From Phaeobacter sp. J2-8 (lineage in GTDB: Bacteria > Pseudomonadota > Alphaproteobacteria > Rhodobacterales > Rhodobacteraceae), in the NCBI RefSeq assembly GCF_022867865.1, contig NZ_JALIEC010000003.1:248001-312000 (forward strand): a stretch of DNA of 64,000 nt, read 5' to 3'. The notes beneath the pieces are model-generated. The model was given only the letters and a program-made list of their open reading frames with translations. It was not told the origin of the DNA and made no database searches. The translations under genes and the position numbers were made by a program. Below are positions 26,625-33,980 of the stretch, in pieces (positions within the stretch are counted from its first letter, which is position 1; each line of letters begins with the position of its first letter).

Positions 26625-28157
26625 ATGGAATTACTTCTTCTTGCGGGTCTGCTTTTGGGTTTGCCGTTTGTATTTGGCGGTTTGGGGGCGGATGGGTCCG
26701 GTGATGACGATCAGCCGCTGCAAACCCCCGACGAATCCGATGACGACGACATCGTGACACCGGATGGCGGGGATGATCCATTGATCGCCCGGATCACTGG
26801 CACCGATGATTTTGATATTCTGGACGGCGGCGCGCGCGATGACAGCATTCGCGCATTGGATGGCGATGATGTTGTCTTTGGCGGGCCAGGCAGCGATTCA
26901 ATCTACGGTGGGCCGGGTCACGACCTTTTGGGGGGTGACCTGGGCGATGATCTTGTTGTTGGCGGGCTGGGCGAAGATACCGTCGAAGGCTGGACCGGCG
27001 ACGATACTGTTCTGGGGGGCTATGGCAACGATCTGGTCTATGGCGATGACGGTGACGACATTGTCGATGGCGGTGCGGGCAACGACTATGTTGGCGGCGG
27101 AGAGGGGCTTGATACCCTTCTGGGTGGCAGCGGCAATGACACGCTGGATGATCACGATCATTTTCTCGATCCAGGGCCGGCGACCAGTGTGATGGATGGC
27201 GGCGATGGCGATGACACTCTGATGTTTCTGGCGGGCAGTACCGTGTCCGGCGGCGATGGCGCGGATGATTTCCGGATGTATCGCACGCCAGAGCGTGACG
27301 AAGTCACCGGGATCACCGATTTCGATCCGGCTGAAGACCAATTGTGGATTGATATTCAGGTCCGCGAGGGGGAAGGCGGCGATCTCACTCTGCGAGACTG
27401 GGAGGACGGCACCGGCGCCGATCTCTATTATGGGGACGCTCTGGTGGCGCATATCGGTGGCGGTCAGGATCTTGCGGCTGAGGATATCGAGCTGCAGGTG
27501 CAGTTGTGGAGAAACGGCGGAGAGCAAACGCTGGAAGACGGCGATGGCGATACCACGCTTTATGGTAACTACGAGGATGATACGATTCTTGGTGGTGGCG
27601 GTGACGATTACATCGTTGTCGGGGGCGCATCGGCGGGCGACAGCAATTATCAGGCTGGCGAAAATCTGGCGGATGGCGGCGAAGGTGACGACAAGATCTT
27701 TGGCTCAGGTGGCGAGGTTCATGGGCCGTACTGGTACGACGATGACTCTGAACCAGGGGTCTTTGAGCAAACAATTGGCCGCGACACGCTGATTGGTGGC
27801 GCAGGGGATGACCTGTTGGTGTCGGAAAACGGCAATGAGATGACCGGCGGTGCCGGGGCGGATATTTTTGCAGTCGACCATGAAATCCCGGAGGTGGCCC
27901 AAGGTTTTGATTTCGCGCCCTCGACCATCACCGATTTCGACGCTGCCGAGGATGAGCTGGTGGTCATCATCAATCCCAATACCTATTCCAACATCTATAC
28001 CGGCGCGCGCGCCGTCACGGTGGATGTCTGGGAGGATGGGACCGGGGCTGATGTCGCGCTGGATGGCACGGTGATTGCCGAGGTCGCGGGTGGTCAGAAC
28101 CTGACCACCGAAAATATCAGGATTGAGCAGTTCGGCGTTGAATTGGCGGCTGAATAG
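26625..28157 (+). CDS. RTX-type calcium-binding repeat protein
   Basis: A 510-residue very acidic protein. A hydrophobic N-terminus (MELLLLAGLLLGLPFVFGG) is followed by a run of nonapeptide-like repeats (GGPGSDSIYGGPGHDLL, GGYGNDLVYG, GGAGNDYVGG and others, about residues 60-190) that fold as calcium-binding beta-rolls. Two related modules of about 50 residues follow, each with DFD-x-AED at its start and WEDGTGAD, then GGQ(D/N)L (about 225-290 and 440-505). Such proteins are usually secreted by type I systems, but here an N-terminal membrane-like segment suggests anchoring. ATG at 26625 chosen. Confidence 0.85.
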   Translation: MELLLLAGLLLGLPFVFGGLGADGSGDDDQPLQTPDESDDDDIVTPDGGDDPLIARITGTDDFDILDGGARDDSIRALDGDDVVFGGPGSDSIYGGPGHDLLGGDLGDDLVVGGLGEDTVEGWTGDDTVLGGYGNDLVYGDDGDDIVDGGAGNDYVGGGEGLDTLLGGSGNDTLDDHDHFLDPGPATSVMDGGDGDDTLMFLAGSTVSGGDGADDFRMYRTPERDEVTGITDFDPAEDQLWIDIQVREGEGGDLTLRDWEDGTGADLYYGDALVAHIGGGQDLAAEDIELQVQLWRNGGEQTLEDGDGDTTLYGNYEDDTILGGGGDDYIVVGGASAGDSNYQAGENLADGGEGDDKIFGSGGEVHGPYWYDDDSEPGVFEQTIGRDTLIGGAGDDLLVSENGNEMTGGAGADIFAVDHEIPEVAQGFDFAPSTITDFDAAEDELVVIINPNTYSNIYTGARAVTVDVWEDGTGADVALDGTVIAEVAGGQNLTTENIRIEQFGVELAAE

Positions 28158-28175
28158 CCGCCAAAAGGCAGAGTA

Positions 28176-29009
28176 TCACGCGAGCCCCTTGGTCAGGCGA
28201 TCATGGGCTGCCAATTGGCCGATCAGAGCTTGCATTTGATCCACCGGGATCATGTTCGGCCCATCCGAAGGCGCGTTGTCGGGGTCTTCATGCGTCTCGA
28301 TGAACAGCGCCGCGACCCCCACCGCAACCGCCGCGCGCGCCAGCACCGGCGCGAATTCGCGCTGGCCGCCAGATGTGGTGCCCTGGCCACCCGGTTGTTG
28401 CACTGAATGGGTGGCATCAAACACCACCGGATAGCCCGTGCGCGCCATGGTCGGCAGGCCGCGGAAGTCACTGACCAACGTGTTATAGCCAAACGACGTG
28501 CCGCGATCACAGAGCAAGATCCGCTGGTTGCCCGTGCTGGCGATCTTGTCCGCGACATTGCCCATGTCCCAAGGGGCCAGAAACTGGCCCTTCTTGACGT
28601 TGATCGCGCTGCCAGTTTCGCCGGCCGCCAGCAAAAGATCGGTTTGGCGGCACAGGAACGCCGGAATTTGCAACACGTCGACGGCCTCGGCGGCGGGTAC
28701 GCAATGCGCTTCGGTATGTACGTCGGTCAGCACCGGACAGCCGAATTCGTCGCGGATCTTTGACAGGATACTCAGCCCTTCATCCATGCCCAGACCACGT
28801 TCGGTGGTGATCGAAGATCGATTGGCCTTGTCGTAGCTGGCCTTGAAAATGAACGGTGTGCCGGTCGGCGCACAGGCTTCGGCAATGCGTTCGGCCATCA
28901 TGCGGGCGTGCGCGTGGCTCTCTAATTGGCAGGGCCCGGTGATCAGCGCAAAAGGCTGGCTGGCACTGACCGCGACTTCGCCAATGGTGACGGTTCTTGC
29001 TTCTGTCAT
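28176..29009 (-). CDS. kdsA: 3-deoxy-D-manno-octulosonate 8-phosphate synthase
   Basis: A 277-residue enzyme condensing arabinose 5-phosphate with phosphoenolpyruvate in Kdo synthesis. Family motifs present are ITGPCQLES, FKASYDKANRSS, LCDRGTSFGYN and FDATHSVQQPGG. The start ATG (29009) overlaps the kdsB stop (ATGA). It is the third gene of kdsD-kdsB-kdsA and is convergent with the RTX-type gene, 18 bp away. Confidence 0.96.
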   Translation of the reverse strand: MTEARTVTIGEVAVSASQPFALITGPCQLESHAHARMMAERIAEACAPTGTPFIFKASYDKANRSSITTERGLGMDEGLSILSKIRDEFGCPVLTDVHTEAHCVPAAEAVDVLQIPAFLCRQTDLLLAAGETGSAINVKKGQFLAPWDMGNVADKIASTGNQRILLCDRGTSFGYNTLVSDFRGLPTMARTGYPVVFDATHSVQQPGGQGTTSGGQREFAPVLARAAVAVGVAALFIETHEDPDNAPSDGPNMIPVDQMQALIGQLAAHDRLTKGLA

Positions 29010-29797
29010 TTGTCTCTCAGCACCTTTTCGATCCGCGCCACATCTGCGGGATTGTTCAATTCCCAAAACAGCCGCCCGCGGGCCTGAACCTCGACACAGC
29101 GCACTGGCATGCCGTGCACCAGGAACCGAAGCTGTTCCAAACCTTCAAGCATTTCCAGCCGACTTGGCCCCCAGAAGGTATAGGCGCGCAGCGCCTCGGG
29201 GCGATAGGCATAGACGCCGACATGGTGATAAACCGGGATGTCGGTCTTGGGCACTTTATCCGGATCAATGTAAGGCACGATTTCCTTGGAAAAATAGAGC
29301 GCGCGATTGTCGCTGCCAAACACTGCCGTCGTGCCGCCGACGCGGCCGTTCTGGCGGTCTTCGACAAACATCTCATAGGTCGCCGCATCACATTGCAACA
29401 CCGGGGTCGCCATTTTCGCGCCGGGGTCTGACGCCATGGCGGAGATAAGCTCTTCGACGAACCACGGCGGCGTAAGCGGCGCGTCACCTTGAAAGTTCAC
29501 CACCAGATCTGCCTCGATCGCGCCATTGGCCAGTGCCTCGGCACAGCGAGCGGTGCCGTTTTCGGCCTCGGGCGAGGTCATGATGACCGAGGCCCCGAAC
29601 CCTTCGGCGGTGCTGCGGATCAGCGCGTCATCGGTGACCACATGCACCGCATCGACGCCGCGGATCTGACAGGCCGCATCCCGACTCATCTCGATCAGGG
29701 TTTTCTTGCTGCCGTCTTTCTGTGTCAGTTCCGCCAGCGGTTTGCCGGGATACCGTGACGACGCATACCGCGCCGGAATAAGAATTACCGTCTTCAT
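29006..29797 (-). CDS. kdsB: 3-deoxy-manno-octulosonate cytidylyltransferase
   Basis: A 263-residue enzyme that activates Kdo to CMP-Kdo. The nucleotide-binding start VILIPARYASSRYPGKPLAEL and the FQGDAPL motif are typical. Coupled by ATGA overlaps to kdsD upstream and kdsA downstream. The clustering of kdsD, kdsB and kdsA resembles capsule-associated Kdo operons as well as lipopolysaccharide ones. Confidence 0.95.
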   Translation of the reverse strand: MKTVILIPARYASSRYPGKPLAELTQKDGSKKTLIEMSRDAACQIRGVDAVHVVTDDALIRSTAEGFGASVIMTSPEAENGTARCAEALANGAIEADLVVNFQGDAPLTPPWFVEELISAMASDPGAKMATPVLQCDAATYEMFVEDRQNGRVGGTTAVFGSDNRALYFSKEIVPYIDPDKVPKTDIPVYHHVGVYAYRPEALRAYTFWGPSRLEMLEGLEQLRFLVHGMPVRCVEVQARGRLFWELNNPADVARIEKVLRDK

Positions 29798-30762
29798 GCC
29801 ACCCCCGCCCGCAGGACATCGTGAATATGCAGAATGCCAACCGGGTGGTTGGCCTCGTCGATCACCATCAAGGCACCGATCTTGCGCGCGTTCAACAGCG
29901 CCAGCGCCTTGGCCGCCAGAATATCCGGCGTCACGGTGACCGGATTGCGGCTGGCCAATTCGCCAGCTGTCATTTGCATCAACCGGCCAATGTTGCGCCG
30001 CAGATCGCCATCAGAAATCACCCCGACCAATTTTCCGTCTTCCACAACCGCCGCGATGCCAAAGCTTTTGGAGGTCATGGTGATCAACACCTCCTCCATC
30101 TTTGTGTCAGCAGGCACCAGCGGCAACATGTCCGGCCCATGCATAAGGTCCGATACCCGGCTCAGCTGCGCACCCAGTTTGCCGCCGGGGTGGAAAACCT
30201 GAAAATCCTCAGAGCCAAAGCCGCGCAATTCCATCACCGCCACCGCCAAAGCATCCCCCAAGGCCAGCGTCAGCGTGGTCGAGGTGGTCGGGGCCAGCCC
30301 CATGGGGCAGGCTTCGGGGCGTTTTGGCAAGGTCAGCTGATAATCTGCCGCTTGCATCAAGGTGCTGTTCGGGTTTGACGACAGGCCCACCATCGGAATG
30401 GAAAACCGACGCGTGTGCAGGATGATGTCGCGTAATTCCTGGGTCTCACCGGAGTTGGAAATCAAGAGGCAGACATCATGCCGGGTGATCATCCCAAGGT
30501 CGCCGTGGCTGGCCTCGGCGCCGTGTACGAACGTCGACGGCGTCCCGGTCGAGGCCAAAGTGGCTGAAATCTTGCGGCCGATATGGCCGGATTTGCCGAT
30601 GCCTGACACGATGACTCGCCCCTCCAGCCCGGCAAAAAGCCGCGCAACGGCTTCGAAGTCTTCGGGCAGCGCATCGGCCATGGCGGCCAGCGCGTCAGCT
30701 TCGGTCTGCAAAACCCGGCGGCCGATGTCTGTCACTGCCGCAAGATCGGCGTTTGTGGTCAT
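29794..30762 (-). CDS. kdsD: Arabinose 5-phosphate isomerase
   Basis: A 322-residue KdsD/KpsF-type protein converting ribulose 5-phosphate to arabinose 5-phosphate. It has an N-terminal SIS domain (about 30-180, with GIGKSGHIGRKISATLASTG and SNSGET) and a C-terminal CBS pair (about 205-320). Downstream kdsB overlaps by 4 bp. Upstream is idi, 113 bp away on the same strand. Confidence 0.93.
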   Translation of the reverse strand: MTTNADLAAVTDIGRRVLQTEADALAAMADALPEDFEAVARLFAGLEGRVIVSGIGKSGHIGRKISATLASTGTPSTFVHGAEASHGDLGMITRHDVCLLISNSGETQELRDIILHTRRFSIPMVGLSSNPNSTLMQAADYQLTLPKRPEACPMGLAPTTSTTLTLALGDALAVAVMELRGFGSEDFQVFHPGGKLGAQLSRVSDLMHGPDMLPLVPADTKMEEVLITMTSKSFGIAAVVEDGKLVGVISDGDLRRNIGRLMQMTAGELASRNPVTVTPDILAAKALALLNARKIGALMVIDEANHPVGILHIHDVLRAGVA

Positions 30763-30875
30763 GTCACTGCCCCGTTCACTGCTTTTGCGTCAGATACACG
30801 CTTGTCGCGTCGCGCGCCAGCCTGTCGCAGCATAAGGGGCGTCAGGGCGCGAGCAGGACCGGTCCGATCTGGGGG

Positions 30876-31418
30876 TCAGGGGGCAGAGTCCGGGCCGAAA
30901 ATCGCGGCGGAATGTTGCGCGATATAGATCCGCAACCACGGGGTGAATATATCTGGCTGCGCGGCGATTTCACGTTCCAGATCCTGCCGGGTGATCCAGC
31001 GCAGGGCCTGTACTTCGTCGGGATTGGCGGTGACGCTCAGGGTCAGGTCGGCGTGAACCGTGAAAATCTCGACCACCTCATGTTCGATCATGCCGCCGCC
31101 AACATCGGCACGGTATTCAACCTGTTGCCGCCAGACCGGGGTCACCCCGGTGATGCCCAGTTCCTGATCCAGCCGCCGCCGCGCGCAATCATCGGCCTTT
31201 TCGTCCCAATGCGGATGGGTGCAACAGGTGTTCGCCCAAAGCCCCGGCGTGTGATATTTTCCGGCGGCACGTTGCTGGATCAGGATGAGGTCGTCCGATC
31301 CGCTTTTCGCGATGACAAACACCGATACCGCCATATGACGCAGACCGCGTTCATGGGCCTCCAGCTTGCCAACCGGGGTCAAGTGCCCATCGACCCATGC
31401 GGGAACCAAATCTGTCAT
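30876..31418 (-). CDS. idi: Isopentenyl-diphosphate delta-isomerase, type 1
   Basis: A 180-residue Nudix-fold enzyme interconverting isopentenyl and dimethylallyl diphosphates. The catalytic Cys is in ANTCCTHPHW and the catalytic Glu in the GMIEHEVVEIF motif. The ATG at 31418 (MTDLVPAWVDG) is preceded by an AGGGCAG-type sequence; longer upstream frames run into the divergent cytochrome gene and are not used. Confidence 0.95.
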   Translation of the reverse strand: MTDLVPAWVDGHLTPVGKLEAHERGLRHMAVSVFVIAKSGSDDLILIQQRAAGKYHTPGLWANTCCTHPHWDEKADDCARRRLDQELGITGVTPVWRQQVEYRADVGGGMIEHEVVEIFTVHADLTLSVTANPDEVQALRWITRQDLEREIAAQPDIFTPWLRIYIAQHSAAIFGPDSAP

Positions 31419-31629
31419 TCTGCCCTCGTGTTGGCGTTGTTGCGACCCCGGGGGATGGCTGCGTCGAAACGCCCAGGCCCGTTTGGCTGCATCGCCTACC
31501 CTTTTTGGACTTGGAAAATCAAGCGGATGCATGCGGCATGTAAAGGTCAGGGCAATCTGTCGCGTCCAGATGGCTTGACCAATGGCCCATAAGCAGCAGA
31601 TTGAGCCCCATAACACAGGAGAGACAACG

Positions 31630-32122
31630 ATAAATCGTTTAGTTCTGACATCCATCCTGACTTTGGCCCTTGCTGTTCCGGCATTGGCAGAAAGCCACGA
31701 CCCCGACATGGCCGCTGTTGACTTGACCGCCACCGGCGATGTGGCCAAAGGCGAAAAGGCGTTCAAGAAATGCCAATCCTGCCATGTGGTGAAAAACGAC
31801 GCCGGTGAGGTGCTGGCGGGACGGGCGGCGAAGACCGGGCCGAACCTCTTTGCGGTGGCGGGACGGACCGCCGGCACGCTGGAAGGATACCGGTACGGCA
31901 ATGATCTTGTTGCAGCCGGAGAGGCGGGTCTGGTCTATGACGAAGCCAGATTTGTGACCTATGTGATGGATCCCAAGGCGGCGATCCAGGAGGTCACGGG
32001 CGATGGCTCTGCGCGTTCAAAAGATGAGCTACAAGGTGCGCAAAGAGGATGAGGCAAAAGACCTTTATGCCTTCTTGCTGTCCTTGGCTCCGCAAGCAGA
32101 GACTGCCGAAAGCGGCAGCTAA
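31630..32122 (+). CDS. Cytochrome c (c2-type), frameshifted near the C-terminus, non-canonical start
   Basis: A periplasmic class I cytochrome c. The signal peptide (LVLTSILTLALAVPALA) and the haem-binding C-Q-S-C-H motif are clear. The frame breaks at about 32023, where an extra G follows AAAA; removing it restores KMSYKVRKEDEAKDLYAFLLSL, the normal C-terminal helix, with the axial-ligand Met. An AGGAGAG site (31617-31623) sits 6 bp before ATA at 31630-31632, so the start codon is either a rare ATA or a miscalled ATG. An in-frame ATG at 31582 has no ribosome-binding site. Corrected length is about 163 residues. Confidence 0.85.
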
Positions 32123-32284
32123 CACCACCACGGTGGCAATGCGCGTGTCCCGGCCGGACCCTTTTGGGGGCCGGTGATCGAATGATCGCGTGACAGAGTG
32201 AGGTTGCACCCCCAAGGGGTGTGACCGCTTGCCTTTGGGTCTCAACTTCGCCAAGTCTTGCGCGGATGTGAAAGGGGACCTCTT

Positions 32285-33214
32285 ATGGCCAGCGCTGAAA
32301 GTCAAAAACCCGCCGTGAACGAAGACACGCCGCAGGGCTTGGGCTATTCAACCGCCGCCTATGTGCTTTGGGGGTTTCTTCCGCTTTACCTGAAGGCGCT
32401 GTCGCATGTGCCCGCGGTCGAAATCGTGGTGCACCGGGTGATCTGGTCCGTTCCCTTGGCGGGGGCGGTTTTGATCCTGATGGGGCGCACCGGCCAGCTG
32501 CGCGAAGCCCTGAGCAATCCCCGAACTCTTGCCATGGGCTGTGTCACAGCGGCATTGGTGTCGATCAATTGGGGCATCTATATCTGGGCGATTGCCAATG
32601 ATCGCACGATCGAGGCGGCGCTGGGGTATTATATCAATCCGCTGTTTTCGGTGTTTCTTGGCGCGGTGCTGCTGGGGGAAAAACTGCAACGTGCACAGCT
32701 GGCGGCGCTGGCGCTGGCGGCATTGGCGGTGATGATCCTGACAGTGGATGCGGGGCAGCTGCCCTGGCCTGCGTTGGGCGTGATGTTGAGCTGGGGGTTT
32801 TATGCCCTGGCGAAAAAACAGCTGTCCGTTGGCCCGAACCAGGGGTTCCTGCTCGAGGTTCTGATCCTGCTGGGGCCTGCGTTGATTTGGCTGGCGCATT
32901 TGCAGATGACCGGGCAGTCGCATTTTGCCAATGGCGTGGCGTCGGACACCTGGTTGTTGGTGGGCTGCGGCGTGGTGACGGCGGTGCCGTTGATGTTGTT
33001 TGCCAATGGGGTGCGGCTGTTGCGGATGTCGACCACCGGAATCTTGCAGTTCATTGCCCCGACGTTGATCTTCCTCTGTGCGGTTGTGGTGTTCGGCGAA
33101 CCATTTGGCACCGCGGAAATGATCGCCTTTCCGATGATCTGGGTGGCGCTGGTGATCTATTGCGTGGCGATGGTGCGTGGCATGCGCCGGGCCACGGCGC
33201 AGGGCCGGGCCTGA
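32285..33214 (+). CDS. rarD: EamA-family transporter RarD
   Basis: A 309-residue protein with about ten membrane segments. The start region (YSTAAYVLWGFLPLYLKAL) and the NWGIYIWAI and YINPLFSVFLGAVLLGE segments match RarD. The family is linked to chloramphenicol resistance and metabolite export; physiological substrates are not known. ATG 32285 follows an AAGGGG site. Plus-strand genes rluA-like and others follow. Confidence 0.92.
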   Translation: MASAESQKPAVNEDTPQGLGYSTAAYVLWGFLPLYLKALSHVPAVEIVVHRVIWSVPLAGAVLILMGRTGQLREALSNPRTLAMGCVTAALVSINWGIYIWAIANDRTIEAALGYYINPLFSVFLGAVLLGEKLQRAQLAALALAALAVMILTVDAGQLPWPALGVMLSWGFYALAKKQLSVGPNQGFLLEVLILLGPALIWLAHLQMTGQSHFANGVASDTWLLVGCGVVTAVPLMLFANGVRLLRMSTTGILQFIAPTLIFLCAVVVFGEPFGTAEMIAFPMIWVALVIYCVAMVRGMRRATAQGRA

Positions 33215-33251
33215 GCTATCCGCCCTTGCAGAGGGGCAAAGCATTTGCCAC

Positions 33252-33905
33252 ATGCAGGGGATTAGTGATTATGACCCGCCCAACACCCCGCTTGATATTG
33301 TTCATGCCGATCATGAAATCCTGATCGTCAACAAACCTTCGGGGCTGCTTTCGGTTCCGGGCAAGGGACCGCATCTGGCGGATTGTCTGATTGCGCGGGT
33401 GCAGGACGCATTTCCCACTGCGTTGCTGGTGCATCGCCTGGACCGCGACACATCGGGGGTGATGGTGTTTGGCCTGACGCCACATGCCCAACGCCATCTT
33501 GGCCTGCAGTTCGAGAAACGGCAGGTCAAGAAAACCTATGTCGCGCGGCTTTGGGGGCGGCTGGAGCCGAAAACCGGCACGGTGGATTTGCCGTTGATCG
33601 TGGATTGGCCCAATCGCCCGTTGCAGAAAGTGTGCCATGACACCGGCAAGGCGGCGCAGACCGATTGGCGGGTGCAATCCTATCCCGAAGGCGAGACACG
33701 GGTGCGCTTCATGCCCAAGACCGGTCGCAGCCACCAATTGCGGGTGCATGCGCTGGAACTGGGCCATGTGATTTTGGGAGATCCGCTCTATGCCACGGGC
33801 GCGGCGCGGGACTATCCCCGCCTGATGCTGCATTCCGAGGAGCTGCGCCTGCGCCACCCGGATGGCGGCGAAGGCATGAAGTTTCGTGCGAAAGCCCCGT
33901 TCTGA
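33252..33905 (+). CDS. RluA-family 23S/tRNA pseudouridine synthase
   Basis: A 217-residue enzyme with the catalytic motif HRLDRDTSG (Asp64) and the typical C-terminal stretch TGRSHQLRVHALELG. This short form without an S4 domain resembles RluA or TruC-type enzymes; which uridine it modifies is not decidable here. The start ATG at 33252 is 37 bp after the rarD stop. Confidence 0.92.
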   Translation: MQGISDYDPPNTPLDIVHADHEILIVNKPSGLLSVPGKGPHLADCLIARVQDAFPTALLVHRLDRDTSGVMVFGLTPHAQRHLGLQFEKRQVKKTYVARLWGRLEPKTGTVDLPLIVDWPNRPLQKVCHDTGKAAQTDWRVQSYPEGETRVRFMPKTGRSHQLRVHALELGHVILGDPLYATGAARDYPRLMLHSEELRLRHPDGGEGMKFRAKAPF

Positions 33906-33930
33906 GCCAAGGTATCCGGCCGGGCAGAAG

Positions 33931-33962
33931 AGGGGGCCAGCCCCCTCACCCCCGGGATATTT
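33931..33962. repeat. Palindromic extragenic repeat, copy 2
   Basis: A hairpin (AGGGGGC-CA-GCCCCCT, 33931-33946) followed by the 15-bp core at 33948-33962, the exact reverse complement of the core at 13045-13059. It lies between convergent rluA-like and pheT genes. Confidence 0.85.
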
Positions 33963-33980
33963 CGGGTCAGATGAAAGGGC

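Noticed and set aside
32205-32223. Small hairpin before rarD as an attenuator
   Set aside because: Only a 6-bp stem with no T-run; not enough to call.
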